Assembly: GCA_963576725.1 (NCBI GenBank)
Contig: OY755251.1
Span: 39,192,048-39,256,047, forward strand
Direction of reading: 5' to 3'
From: Azorinus chamasolen
Lineage: Eukaryota; Mollusca; Bivalvia; Cardiida; Solecurtidae
Length of the DNA: 64,000 bases
Every line of letters starts with the position of its first letter. Within the stretch, counting starts at the first letter, position 1. Made by a program: the position numbers and the translations under genes. Positions 52,021 to 63,791 of this stretch are shown one piece after another. The notes under the pieces were generated by a model. That model saw only the letters and a list, made by a program, of their open reading frames with translations. It did not search any database and was not told the origin of the DNA.

Positions 52021-52283
52021 GTTTATGTTGTGTAATTTTAATATCGGTTCCAAGTTGTTCACATTTTTGACATGGTATGAAACGATGGTCTTTTCGTCAG
52101 TAGTTACTGAAATGTATGACTTGGTATTAATAGTTTCCTGCTTCAAGACATCGATATAATGTAATCGTCAAATAATAATCACTTAACTGTTAATTAATTA
52201 ATTCAGTTCTAACACGAAGTAAATACAGACGGAGTGGCATCGAGTCGATCTGGTCAAAAATGCTGTCGTTCAAAATTAATCAA

Positions 52284-52416
52284 CCAATCAGAGCGCAGCA
52301 TCTTATTGTTGACGAAGGACGCCATTGAGGAAAAGCGTGAAATTGCTCGCAAATTTAAGACGATTTCACCTGTATTGAAGTCTCAAATCGATAGATTTTT
52401 TGTGTGAAAGTGTTTG
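52284..52416 (+). promoter_or_regulatory. Candidate promoter and first exon inside the 4.4-kb element
   Basis: A CCAAT box (AACCAATCAGAGCGC) is followed by an ATG-free stretch ending in the strong donor GTTTG|GTAAGTATT at 52417. It looks like a 5' UTR exon. Confidence 0.4.
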
Positions 52417-52417
52417 G

Positions 52418-53990
52418 TAAGTATTAATTTCTTTCATGGGTCCTTGTTTATGGTGCAAAATATTTTAGTTGATGGTTTTTTTGGAGGCGGAAATGAACCT
52501 GTTATTTTCAGTGCGTCTGAACTGTTGACAAAATGGCGGCAATGGTCGAAAAATTAGTTTAGCTTTCATATGGTTTGATAATAAAAGTAAGTTTATTGAA
52601 ATATGTGGTTGCTTATACTTAGTCCAGTGCTTCTGAAGACTATGAACTAATGCATGGTCCATATTTAATCGAAATTTGTGTAGAGATTACGTGTAAACTT
52701 AGCTGTGAAAATGACGATTTTTAGCTATATTGCCATTTCACTGAGGATCGCTTTCCTAATACCATGGAATCGGGAAACACTAAGGCTTAATTCTCGTATA
52801 TTATTTTCATTCAACGTGAGTTGTGATGAAATGCAAATATGTTGAATTAGTGCATGGTATATTTTTTTAAACGATTAATTGGACGATACTCGTATAATCG
52901 TGGATTGAAAAAGAGCGATGTACAGTCAAATTTTAAAGTGGTTTTGAAAAAAATACCATAGAATTTATACATTGTTTGTGACAAATGAGTAATTATTTTC
53001 AGTTAGTAAGTGTGGAAAAGGAACCTAAATAGTCTGTGGTCAGTAAACAGAGCAGACCCCCTGATCAAACAGTCTCTTTTTGAGCAATCTGATATGAATA
53101 GCAAAGGTGTTCTATTCTGTTATGTAGATTTTATTCATTATAATTATAAGACTTATATATTTGCTAGATTATTTTGCTTAATAAACAGTGAAGACTCTGA
53201 TCAGAGGGTTGTTTTTTAGCTATTGTGTCATTTTTACCGCACACCGTCTGGGTCTACAGTGTTTTAAATGTCAGTACTCTTGATTCCTGCGTTCAAAGAT
53301 TTTAACAATACAAAGTAACAAATTAGATTGCATGAAAATAAATTGTTAAGACATTTTGAGACTATATTATTACATTACCAACCCAGCCTAAATACTGCTA
53401 ATTTGCAGAATAGACCTAGGAAACGATCAAATGTGCAAGATGGTCAGTAAATCCCCTATGTTATCAGCAGGGGACATGGGTCAGTGATCACAATTGCCAT
53501 CTATCACACACTTCCTTATCAACAAAGCAATTAATTATTACGCAACAGGAAAGCTTTCAAATGAGACAAATACCAAACAATGTGCCAATTATCTAAAGTT
53601 CTGATTTGTTATTTTTCCAAAAATAGAAAAAAACTATTCTGACTAATTAGATCTATAGTTAGGCATAATTAAACCCCAAAGATTGAGATATATTTAAAAA
53701 AAAAATAGATAATGGTGAATTCTAGTTCTAAAGATAGTTTAGATTTATATGATCTAGATCTATCCTAAAACACCTTTACTGGATCTTCTACGGTACTGTA
53801 CATCCATTTTACAACACATAAATGACCCCAATGGGACGGTATATCTTAATTAATATCTAGATCGTCTTAAAATAGAACGAGAATTAAAATTTTAAATGCT
53901 GTTGATCTAAAGTATTCGACATATCAGGTGTGTCCACCAAATAAAGAAATCTCCCAATTCCGAAAAGTTCAGCTGGAAATTTATACGGGC
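52418..53990. other. Interior of the 4.4-kb element, no gene seen
   Basis: AT-rich. Only hairpin scraps such as AAACAGAGCAGACCCCCTGA at 53044 are recognisable. Confidence 0.45.
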
Positions 53991-53996
53991 ATTCCT

Positions 53997-54235
53997 TTAA
54001 GCCTCATATAAACCTGTTTTTACGCATTTGCAAATGGAGTAGACCCAGGTCAGACGGCTCCTATAGGAGTTGTCTGATCAGGGTCTGCCCTGTTTGCTTA
54101 TGGAATTTGAAAGATCTGTTTCTTTATATTTTTTAAAATGGCTACAATGTTCCACCTTCGGTTATAACTGTTTTGTCCTTGAATATTCAGTAGGTATTGA
54201 AATTTGGAATAAACATAGAATAGGGAAAGGGTTAA
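53997..54235 (+). mobile_element. H2 hairpin MITE
   Basis: TTAAGCCTCATATAAACCTG to GAATAGGGAAAGGGTTAA, palindrome 54030-54100 centred on CTCCTATAGGAG. Confidence 0.85.
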
Positions 54236-54432
54236 AAGGGTATGATACTCCATATACCCAGATCAGCCTTCTTCTAAGGTGTAAGACCTGATCAGTCTTC
54301 AAAATTTGACTATTTCCCAGCTTGAAAAACAATGTTGATCTGGATATGCCTTTCGGATACAGTGATCTGGGGGTATACCGTTTGTAGTGCTGTAAGACAT
54401 ATTTTCTTAAATAATTTTGTTTCTTGTTTCAG

Positions 54433-54637
54433 ACACACCAGAATCGGACACTTTCCTGGCAGAATTGTTGTCACCCACATTCTTTCTGTTAGACGACGAA
54501 AGTCTGAATATATAGGTGGTAGCCAGGCATTAGCTCCATATCCAGGAAATACACGTCAGCATATCTTGTTGCCTGATATTGACAATGTTCATATGATAAA
54601 TGGAAGAAGTCTGTATGTTTCTAATTTGGTGATATAA
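54433..54637 (+). CDS. Candidate terminal coding exon, unrecognised
   Basis: The acceptor TTTCTTGTTTCAG precedes 54433. The open frame encodes HTRIGHFPGRIVVTHILSVR and ends GRSLYVSNLVI at TAA. The composition looks protein-like but matches no family I know. It could pair with the donor at 52417, although no start codon precedes it there. Another acceptor-like site is at 55047-55048. Confidence 0.35.
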
Positions 54638-55390
54638 CCTTTGCCATTTCGCTCTTTTGCAAGCAGAAAGGAAAGGGTTAAACAGTGTCATCATTTGCAA
54701 AGTGTCTGAAATGTGTTAGTGTCGATGCACTTTTTATGTTCTGTGCATAGTGTAAATATGGATTAACTAGTCTCTATGTTTCTGCTGGGAATACCTGTAT
54801 ACAAACAGATATTAACTCATTTGTGAGTACAATTCGGTTTATCTCCCAGCACCTCTCCATTTTTTCATCATAGTTGAAGTTTTATTAAATGTTTGTATCA
54901 ACAATTCTGAAGTTTGATATACAGCTCATCAGACCTTGTCACCTGCACTTTTACATGATTCTTAACTTTGAATAAATGGAGAGAAAAAAATTCACTGCAT
55001 GATTTATCCTAATTCACTTGTGTTCATAATCATTTTTTCTCTTTACAGAGTTCTAGGCAGCAACCATATGGTTGAGGGTAAAAAGTTGAATTGTTTTCCC
55101 ACCCGTCTCATGAGTTCTCATTAGAATCACCATGACGGGCCAATTCTAATTCTGATGAGTACTCACAAGATAAGGTTTAGAGGAGAAGATATACGCAGTT
55201 ATCTGGAGCTCTGTCTTTCTCCAAATATTTATAATATTTATGCAAATGAATAAATAAGAATTTGTTTACTTTGTGAATAACAATACATGTATTGAAACTA
55301 TTGGGTCTCATGTTTCATTTATCCCTCACTAACCTTTACTAACACTAACCATGAATGATTGCATGTACATTATACCCTGCTCCTTTTGAA

Positions 55391-55700
55391 TAAAAAACTC
55401 TTTACTCCATAAATACGCCTTTGCAAACAGAGTAGACCCAGATCAGACGGCTCCTAAAAGAGCCGTCTGATCAGGGTCTGCTCTGTTTGCTTATGATATA
55501 ATATATATATATGGTTCTACAGTTTCTGCCATGGCCAAAACTTCCAAGTGTTGTTTTAGCAATAAATATAATCATGTTTTGTTAGTTTATAAAATCCCTT
55601 CAATGTGCCACGTTCCGTTTTTCATTACAACTATTTTGTACATGCATATTCGATAGGTTTTGAATTTTGGCAGCATAGAACAGATGAAGGATTTTAACCT
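55391..55700 (+). mobile_element. H1 left half joined to an H2 right half
   Basis: CTTTACTCCATAAATACGCC and a near-perfect H1 palindrome at 55424-55492, H1 inner arm to AAACTTCCAAGTG. From about 55580 it is H2-like (GTTCCGTTTTTCATTACAAC ... CATAGAACAG). Confidence 0.65.
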
Positions 55701-55840
55701 TTTCATTATCATCAATGCGTAGGGCCTGCTCTGTTTGCTAATTGAATGTGATAGGTCTCACTGTTTGTTTACTTTCTTAAATAGCTACAATGCCGCGCCT
55801 TCCATATTTTATTATAACTATAAACTGGCCATGACTGTTG
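55701..55840 (+). mobile_element. H2 MITE fragment
   Basis: GGGCCTGCTCTGTTTGCTAA then TTTACTTTCTTAAATAGC. The left palindrome arm is missing. Confidence 0.55.
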
Positions 55841-56611
55841 AACACAAACGCACGTGTAGGTTAACAGGTGACATGAAAAAGGAACCGTGTTTTCCAGTTG
55901 TGCTTATGGTTTACGTAGGGTTTCTAATTTGATCATTTCAAGGTCATCCTGACACTAAATTTTTAATTTATTACATAATGAATATTTTTTTTCAGATTCC
56001 TGTAAGTTTTCCAGATCTGTATAAGGTTATTTTTCTCATGAATGGCGATTCGTTTTTGTCACCTTCATGCAAACTGCTTGGTGCAACAGCTGGCGATTAA
56101 AAAAAACAAATAGGATTTTAACTCTTTTTTTTATACTATATTTGATATATTCTAACATCAATTCCAAAAAATCTAAAGATCATAGGATCTTTTCATGATT
56201 AATTAGTGGTTTCTTGTTCGTGTGTGTGTGTGTGTTCTGTATTTTGCACTCGTCCATCATTCAGCTTCATTTCGCAACATTTTAACTCGTTACAAAATAT
56301 TGCCACACGCATTTTGAAAACTGACAATTCCATATTTTTTTTTAATGAAGATGAATGTCTAAGCTGTCTAACAAAACCATTTATATAAAAATCCGACGAT
56401 ATATAATGAATGTAGAGAAACGTACGCAGATATTGGTGACATTTTTTTATTAAAAATTCGCAATCGCCTCACTATAAAATCAGTAACCGAGAGCTCGATA
56501 TCGATTATTTTAGCGATAACGATGTACAGGTAAGCGACGACAAGTGTTTCAGTACATTGTATCGGTTTATAGTTCGATGCCACTCCGTCTGTATTTACTT
56601 CGTGGTTCTAA

Positions 56612-57381
56612 AGCTCCTACTGTAAGAAGCATTCTTATTAATTAGAGTCTACTCTGTTTGCCAATACGTCAGAATTCGTCTCTTTTCTGTTAAGGGTTAG
56701 AGTATTTGATAAGAAATTACCACACAGCGATTCGTGACGTTTCGCTTATATATAAATAGTAATATAGAGAATTGTCAAAGTTTGCTTAATTCTGTGGGAC
56801 TTGCACGTGTTTTACCTATATCATGATGCGGCGCATGCGCATTAGAGGTAAACATAATTCTGTTTCCGGAAAAACAGGGAGGGGTACTTTTTGACAGGTA
56901 AGAGGTTTTTACTTAATTACCGCCGTTACGTGCGAAATTCTTTTACATGCATGTGCAATATTCTTGAAGTAAATTTGCAGCATGAAACTAAGACAAACAT
57001 TTGCGTTACCTTATGTATTTTACAATAGTTTTACTTCATTAAACTGGTTTGAGTTTTAAACCCGAAAAAAGGCCGAATTTCAACATTGCATACCGGTTAG
57101 TCATTAGTGAAATACATTGAACAGTTCGCGCAAAATCAACTTTGATTTATACTGCTACAAGAAGGTACTTGCATGCAATCAGCGGTCATGACAGGCTGAA
57201 GCAAACTCTGGAAAATACCTAGTCTCATTAATGACCCGTAAGACAGCATGCTATTTTTGTGACAGGTGCCGTCTTACAATCTCTTCAATCTCATGGCAAT
57301 ACGTCAAATACGGGGTGGAAATCGTTAATTTTCTAATTTACAATCGGGTCATATTGAACTTAATTTTCAATGTAAATCTGC
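56612..57381. other. Spacer with a candidate promoter
   Basis: An H1/H2 scrap (GAGTCTACTCTGTTTGCC) at about 56645. GGCGCATGCGCATTAG at 56830 resembles an NRF-1 site, and GTTTCCGGAAAAACAGGG plus the donor TTGACAG|GTAAGAGG at 56897 follow. No coding exon was found. Confidence 0.35.
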
Positions 57382-57399
57382 ATGTTTGTTGTAATGACA

Positions 57400-59241
57400 T
57401 CATTCAAACAACAACTGACCTCAGATACGCTCATAAATCGCCGTTCCACTAACGAAACAAACAAAGGGTGCACAAAACGAAAGGATACAGTACTACTTGA
57501 GCATGGAAATTTGATAAACAATCAGAAAGATGCTTGTGATGTTTTTAATAATTTTTTCGTTAATGTTGCTAAAAATATTGGAAACAGTTCGGTGGATTTA
57601 GATGAGAATCACCCCAGTGCAACAGCTATCAAAAGGAACAAACAATTAGAAACAGATTTGACTTTTGAACCTGTAAGTGAATTTTTTGTCAGTCAGCAAA
57701 TAAACAAGCTTAATATTAAAAAGGCAACTGGCTATGACAATATTTCATCAAAACTCGTAAAATTAGCGAAACCATCCATTTTAAGCCCAGTTACTAGTCT
57801 TATAAATAAATCTTTTGCAACATCAGTTTTCCCAGATAGTCTAAAAATTGCACAAGTCACTCCAATTCATAAAAAGAAGAGTACTCTGGATAAAGAAAAT
57901 TATCGCCCAGTTAGCATATTGCCTGTTTTCTCAAAACTTTTCGAAAGGGCTATAAATACTCAACTTCTTGATTTCTTTGAACAGCATTTCAATTTATTTT
58001 TATCAGCGTTCAGACAAAAATATGGATGCCAAACAGCTCTCCTAAAGATTATAGAAGACTGGAAACAGGCCCTGGACAACAATAAATATGCAGCTGCTAT
58101 TCTAATGGACTTGTCCAAGGCCTTTGACTGTCTTCCACATGACTTACTTTTATTAAAACTTAAATGTTATGGTCTTTCAGAAAATGCTGTAGATTTGATT
58201 GCTAGCTATTTAAACAACAGAAATCAATGTGTCAAACTAGGAACAGACAAAAGTAGCTTTCTACAGATATATAAAGGTGTCCCACAAGGCTCTATTTTAG
58301 GTCCGGTTCTGTTCAATATTTTTATTAATGATATTTTTCATTTTGTAGAAAATTGTAATCTGTACAACTATGCTGATGATAACACCCTGTCTGACTCTGA
58401 TGCTGATCTGAAAAATGTAATTACAAGGCTGGAAAAAGACAGCAGGTCTCTTATTAAATGGTTCTCCATGAATAAAATGCAGGCTAATCCAGAGAAATTC
58501 CAAGCTCTAGCGATAGGTAAAAAGACAAAGGACTGCAACATCTCTTTTAATTTGGACAACAATACAATTCACTGTGAGGATGAAGTAAAATTACTAGGAG
58601 TTACAATAGATTTTCAACTCAATTTCAATACACATGTTTCAAATATATGCAAAAAAGCATCTAGACAGTTAAATGTACTCAAAAGAATTGGTAAATACTT
58701 GTGTAAACTAGGAAAACTCAATATCTATTACTCTTTTATTTTATCAAATTTCAATTACTGTCCTTTAACTTGGCATTTCTGTGGAGAAGTAAACACTAAA
58801 AAAATGGAGAACATTCAGAAAAGAGCACTCAGATTCATCTATAACGATTATAATTCAAATTATGAGCAATTGCTTTTCAAATCTAAACTACCCTCTCTGA
58901 AAATCCGCCGATTAAGAACTATGGCTCTGGAAACTTTTAATATTATAAATAAAGAAACCCCTGCTTATCTACATGACCTTGTCAAAATTAAAAATGGTTC
59001 TTATTCTTTTAGGTATTCAAATACAGCAGAAATTCCTCGGGTAAGAACAAGCAAATACGGTCTTAGCTCTTTCCGTTACAGTGCAGCCAAGCTCTGGAAC
59101 TCATTTCATCTAAACATTTGTATTACCGTGAATAATAGGCCTAAAATAGAGTTCTCCATATGTATGTGGAAAGCTCTCGTTTTAGATTTTTTCCCGTTTT
59201 TTTTGCATAATTTGACAGACTCAGCAGACCCTGATCAGTAA
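57400..59241 (+). CDS. LINE reverse transcriptase ORF, endonuclease missing
   Basis: About 600 residues without a stop. RT blocks in order: IAQVTPIHKK (156-165), ENYRPVSILPVFSKLFE (172-188), AILMDLSKAFDCLPHDLL (239-256), YKGVPQGSILGPVLFNIF (297-314) and the catalytic YADD (330-333). The C-terminal thumb and Cys/His-poor region runs to FFPFFLHNLTDSADPDQ before TAA. All catalytic Asp residues are present and there is no internal stop, so insertion is young. The start shown is arbitrary because translation in an intact copy begins further upstream, in the endonuclease domain. Confidence 0.9.
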   Translation, partial: SFKQQLTSDTLINRRSTNETNKGCTKRKDTVLLEHGNLINNQKDACDVFNNFFVNVAKNIGNSSVDLDENHPSATAIKRNKQLETDLTFEPVSEFFVSQQINKLNIKKATGYDNISSKLVKLAKPSILSPVTSLINKSFATSVFPDSLKIAQVTPIHKKKSTLDKENYRPVSILPVFSKLFERAINTQLLDFFEQHFNLFLSAFRQKYGCQTALLKIIEDWKQALDNNKYAAAILMDLSKAFDCLPHDLLLLKLKCYGLSENAVDLIASYLNNRNQCVKLGTDKSSFLQIYKGVPQGSILGPVLFNIFINDIFHFVENCNLYNYADDNTLSDSDADLKNVITRLEKDSRSLIKWFSMNKMQANPEKFQALAIGKKTKDCNISFNLDNNTIHCEDEVKLLGVTIDFQLNFNTHVSNICKKASRQLNVLKRIGKYLCKLGKLNIYYSFILSNFNYCPLTWHFCGEVNTKKMENIQKRALRFIYNDYNSNYEQLLFKSKLPSLKIRRLRTMALETFNIINKETPAYLHDLVKIKNGSYSFRYSNTAEIPRVRTSKYGLSSFRYSAAKLWNSFHLNICITVNNRPKIEFSICMWKALVLDFFPFFLHNLTDSADPDQ

Positions 59242-59280
59242 ATTTTGATTTCAATTTACTGTTTTGAGCCTGCTCTGTCT
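59212..59280 (+). repeat. 3' hairpin of the LINE
   Basis: GACAGACTCAGCAGACCCTG ATCAGTAAATT pairs imperfectly with AATTTACTG ... GAGCCTGCTCTGTCT. It overlaps the stop codon and resembles the H1/H2 palindrome arms. Confidence 0.55.
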
Positions 59281-59479
59281 ATACATATTCAAATTATTGT
59301 AACTGTTTCGCTAAATCTATATAGGACCCCGTTGGAAATAAGTTGAAAAACTTTACGGGTTATCCTGTGTATGTATAACATGTCTTTTTTTTATATAAAT
59401 AACAAGAAGTCGATAACTGTTATGTCAAATTGTATGACTGTAATTGTATTGATGACATATATATATATATACACAAATA

Positions 59480-59503
59480 AATCTATCTATCTATCTATCT
59501 ATT
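59480..59503. repeat. (TATC)n microsatellite
   Basis: Five to six TATC units after AAATAAATC. Could be the LINE's 3' tail. Confidence 0.9.
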
Positions 59504-60036
59504 CCTCAACACTTCAGAGAAGAAACAAATTTTAATCAATATCGGAGCTTGGTAAACACCTGGAACGGGGAGAGCTGCCACTGTACTTACTGTAAGAACA
59601 GTTCCTAGTTTACCCATTTGTTTTGTTTTTTGTTCTTCTGCTGCTTTAAAAAAAAGTATGTGTTTTTAATGTCTGCCTGTGGAATGTATACTTGTGCCAT
59701 GTTGCTTTGTTATCCTGTTCTTAATGTGCTTTTTTTTTTGTAATATGTGCATGCTTGCAGGTTTTTGTGTTGCTTTGCTACCGAATTTTAAAAACTGCTT
59801 AATATGCCATGTTTCTCTTTTAGGCTTTACTTATAAATGCTTTATTACTACCTACTACAGGTATAGGATATCATGTGTAATCTTATATATGTGCTTTTAA
59901 GCTATGCTTACTTGTAACCTTTATATATATATATGTGTGTTTGTGTGTGATGTCGGTCAATAGCTATCCATAGCTAATGTTTACTGTTATATGACATACC
60001 GACTTTAAATAAAATTTTTGTATCTTTGTATCTTGA
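59504..60036 (+). mobile_element. LINE 3' tail or a second LINE 3' end
   Basis: No coding sequence. It ends GACTTTAAATAAAATTTTTG with TATCTTTGTATCTT, a duplicated 8-9 bp tail of the kind CR1-like LINEs use. Confidence 0.4.
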
Positions 60037-60364
60037 TAGTCATGCAGCAGACTACCGGTGATGTAGACATGTTTACTTCAGTTTGAATTTCTGCGCATGC
60101 GCTGTGAACTACCGTAGATATCCACAGTATTGAATGTGTACTTCGATGATTTCGCTTTGTGGATTTTAATTGTACAGCAATAAATATGTTGAAAAGCATG
60201 ACGATGAATGACAGTATGTGTAGATCCATGAAAGAAAAATGTATACATGCTTTGAAAGCAGTATAGACCCAAGTCAGCTGAATCATCGACGTAGCGTCTG
60301 ATCTTTATTTTGAAGTTCTTTACAGTAGCAATATTTTGTTTAATTCCTATGAAAACCTGGGATT

Positions 60365-60545
60365 ATCCCTTTGCATGTTTAGTATGAAATGACTGGCAGT
60401 TGCTGATAGATGGAGCCAGATTAGACGCAGCGTAATTCGTCGTCTCACCAGGATCCCAGCTGTTTGAAATGCGTCAATAGTTGTTGTTGTTTTTTTTTAT
60501 CAGAATTTGAGCAGACATCGATTTTCAGCAGTTAATGATTAATAT
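60365..60545 (+). mobile_element. H3 MITE, worn
   Basis: GATGGAGCCAGATTAGACGC ... CACCAGGATCCCAGCTGTTTG, then TTTGAGCAGACATCGATTTTC. Confidence 0.6.
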
Positions 60546-60610
60546 ATGTCATGTGAAGCTTAAATTGCGACTGGTCTAGTTCTATACAATTTGGCTTTTG
60601 ACTTTTCTTA

Positions 60611-61894
60611 GGCCTAAAAAAAAAATAGGGTTGTTTCTGGTTACATGCCCCCCAAAAAGGTGGGTCGGTAGGTCGGGAACTTTTTTTTTTTATTATTATT
60701 ATTTTTTTTGGTCAGCAGTATGCTAAAAATCGAACTGATACCTAAATACGAACATATGTTCATAGTAGGCATAGTCTTATATGAATAATCATCAACATTC
60801 ACCAGGTAACGGTCAATCTATGGTATGGACTTATTGGCATTTAGTACCCCACTGTAAAACTCCACTATTTACCAAATCGTATTTTCTACAAGGAATGTAC
60901 TGTATGTAGTTTAACCAAGTAAACTCTTCTTTCAATTTCTGACAGAATTGCCTTTTTTCTTCCTTTCTCTTCGACGACTCCTTACATTTCCCTTTCTTTC
61001 GTGTCATCTCCACTGCCCGTAAACCCAAATTGAAACTGGCATATATCGTCGTGAGTGTACACAACAGAAAAGTGGTGTTAGTGTGGGAAACCAAGATTTA
61101 CGACATCTATTTTACGACATACATTTAGGGAACGTTTCATAATGTTTCAAGTGGTGTCATTAAGAATCATTTGGCTAATATTTTTTCTGTAAATATATTC
61201 CCTTAAAATATAAATTTCCACAAAAACATTTTTTACACGAAACCTGAACTGAAATAAAAGCATTAGAATAGCTAGCGATTTTTCGACAACGACAGTGTTT
61301 TATCACAATACCCTAACTTAATTTGAGACAATCCCGACCTCGACGTTATGAAGGAAGTCACATGGTTGCAAGGTGCTCGCAGCTTTCTCTACTTACTACA
61401 ATGATAAAACCAAAACAATAACGACAGAGGATGAAAATGAGTGGAAAAACTTGCAAAATGAATGGAATTTTTCTAGAATCGATTATTTCGCACTGGACCA
61501 TTCAGTCCAGTTGAATATTTAACGACTGGACCTGACCTGCACTGTACTAGAAATGTCGCTCGGTCTATGGTTAGTGTCAAACTCCGATGTATCTTTTTAG
61601 CGTTTTCTTTTGACTGTGGCGAAAAAAAATTTGACCGTTGGAAATGTTGAGATATGTCAACATAATGGGAATTTCTCCATCGGTTTTTTCTTTGAAATTC
61701 TTTCACAAAAAGTTGGATAAAAAGAGGCTTTTTCGAATTGGAAAGTCCCCGAAGATCGGCCTCTCACTAAACACGTAATAATCACAAGAGACAGAACCGC
61801 GGAAATTTCTGGATGCAATAAAAAAAAGTGAGTCGGGGGGTAAAATGGACGGTCGGTCGGGTAACCAGAAACAAACCTATTTTTTTTTTACGCC
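60611..61894. mobile_element. PIF/Harbinger-like TIR element
   Basis: Ends GGCCTAAAAAAAAAATAGGG and the inverse of GGCGTAAAAAAAAATAGGTT, both continuing TTGTTTCTGGTTAC. TTA directly flanks each end (60608-60610, 61895-61897), a 3-bp duplication typical of the superfamily. Minus-strand frames at 60831-61094 (KKGKCKESSKRKEEKRQF) and 61473-61706 are short and not recognised as transposase, so it is probably non-autonomous. Confidence 0.75.
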
Positions 61895-61897
61895 TTA

Positions 61898-63435
61898 ACT
61901 AGTTTAGCCATTCCGCGAGAAGAACTTGTTAAAGGATGAGTGGGTGTTAAAGTCATATTCTGTCCATTGTTTTTGTATAAATCAATCAACACCAAAAATT
62001 GTACACATATTCATAGATGTATCATTAAAATAATGTCTATAGCCCATTTTCACAGTTTATAAATTATATATATATTCAGATCAGATAGATACTATTGCTA
62101 TCCGAATACTGCTAAATTCTTAGAAAACCGTCGACCTTTTATGAGCCGGAAAACGTCGTCGATTAGGGCCTACAACAGACACGTCGGCCAATGTCCAATA
62201 ACTTTCGGATCAACGCTATGAATATTAAAAACAAACAGCTAATGTATGTCAGTCGAGAGAATAAAAGGTATATTGCGTGATACTTTACGTGCATGTATAT
62301 CGAGTTCCTATGGAGACACAATATATATTCCTACTATAGTTATCACGTTCTTCCGTATAGCGGTATAACCTTCTCCGTGATGTTTTGTTACTTTGTTTTT
62401 GTTGCATTGTTAATAATGTTTCTGTCATACTGTCAGTGTTTACATATATATTTTGTCCTCATGGGCTTTAAAGCTCAATGGAATCATTTGAATAAAACTA
62501 AACTAAACTATATTTACAACAAATTCCGTGTATGACAGACGTGTTTAGAACTGTTATTTCCGAGGTATTAAAACTAGTTTTTTCGATACGAGCAACTATT
62601 TCGTAGCTAAATACTTTAGTGTGAACTTAGTTTCAAGTCACATAGATTACGATTTTGAAGTAATTTTGTTCTTCAAATTGTATGAGCAGTGTACATCTTT
62701 ACGAAATTAACCAAAGGAAGCTCTAGATCTCTGGGATTATTTCATAAATGCAAAACACGCTTGAATTACATGTATATGCTAACAAAGTGAACTTGAATCG
62801 TAGGAAAATATACAGAACAGATGTGGATAAGAAAGAATGGAAACACTAGAATGGAAACACCCGTCAAACTATACAAGTACTTTATATTAATTCATATTTT
62901 CTCAATTCATGTTTGCAATAGTAGGGCAACGCATCCGGGTTTCTCTGTATCCTCTCACCTCTCTCTCTGGGGCGTCCAATTAGCTGAAAGCGAGAAGAAA
63001 CGGATGTAAAAAAACACAAACAAACAAACCTGTTTACAGATATAAGATGCATATAAAAGATAGATGAACAAAGCATTTAACGAATACACTCGATTTCAGT
63101 TTAAAATTGTAAATATAAGTGCATCTTTATTTGCGGACAGAAGGAACATACTTATACATGTATTAACCAACGACGTCTGACTTTATCAAGATCGCAAATG
63201 ATAAAAGTATATGCAGTTTTAACCTATATGCTGCTAATGGCAGCATGGACGCGAAACATGGATGAAGATACATTGTATAACTTGGTGTCTGATTAGTAAA
63301 TGATGCATCATTCTACATGTAAGCAAAATGACATGCAAAAAAGCAAACAAATGTTTGCGTTGACGAAAATTTGCATTAGTATGGGTTGACAATTAAACAT
63401 TTAGTCTAACGAATTCAAATTCCAGCTGATTGCTC
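61898..63435. other. No gene recognised
   Basis: AT-rich. An acceptor-like CTTCTCGCTTTCAG (minus) at about 62985 followed by an open LIGRPRERGERIQRNPDALP stretch is the only exon-like hint, and it lacks a convincing donor. Confidence 0.45.
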
Positions 63436-63439
63436 CAGT

Positions 63440-63545
63440 ACTCCTGCAGGGTTCCCACAAAACAGAAAAAATAAAATTCCCTGACTTTTCACTGACTTTT
63501 CCCTGTCCGAATTTCAATTTTCCCTGACCCCATGTTAACAGATTA
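63440..63545. repeat. Fragment with TTCCCTGACTTTTC repeats
   Basis: AAATTCCCTGACTTTTCACT, GACTTTTCCCTGTCCG, TTTTCCCTGACCCC. Looks like the end of a dispersed repeat. Class unknown. Confidence 0.45.
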
Positions 63546-63791
63546 AGTTTAATTGGTCATCTATGAGCATGATCAATAAATGTTGGCCTCCGTCCTCCCC
63601 ATCAGCCAATCCTTACCACCTCTCTCTTTATGACAACTATATATACAGCAGTAGTGTTTTGATCATTTTTAAAAAAATGTTTTTGACTTTTTCATTTTAA
63701 TTGCTCAATATTGAATGCTACATGCAGGATGCCAAACATGTCCTAATATGCACCCAAAGTATAAAGTATCTTGAATATTGTCTACCTCTCT

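Larger units (their letters stand above)
52213..56604. mobile_element. 4.4-kb DNA transposon with 31-bp identical TIRs
   Basis: CACGAAGTAAATACAGACGG plus GAGTGGCATCGA at 52213-52243 is repeated exactly in inverse at 56574-56604. GTTCTAA directly flanks both ends (52206-52212, 56605-56611), a 7-bp target duplication. The 31-bp length, CA start and spaced AAATA/GG matches recall P-superfamily termini, but this is only a visual resemblance. No transposase is recognisable. Several H-family MITEs sit inside. Confidence 0.8.
57382..60036 (+). mobile_element. Non-LTR retrotransposon (jockey/CR1-like LINE), 5' truncated
   Basis: RT-bearing ORF, 3' hairpin, and a tail. The likely 3' end is either the (TATC)n run at 59480-59503 or the AATAAAATTTTTGTATCTTT-type tail ending at 60036. 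The upstream endonuclease is absent, the usual sign of incomplete reverse transcription. Confidence 0.8.

Noticed and set aside
62821..63076. Host exon near 62.9 kb (minus)
   Set aside because: An acceptor-like site exists but there is no convincing donor or frame support.
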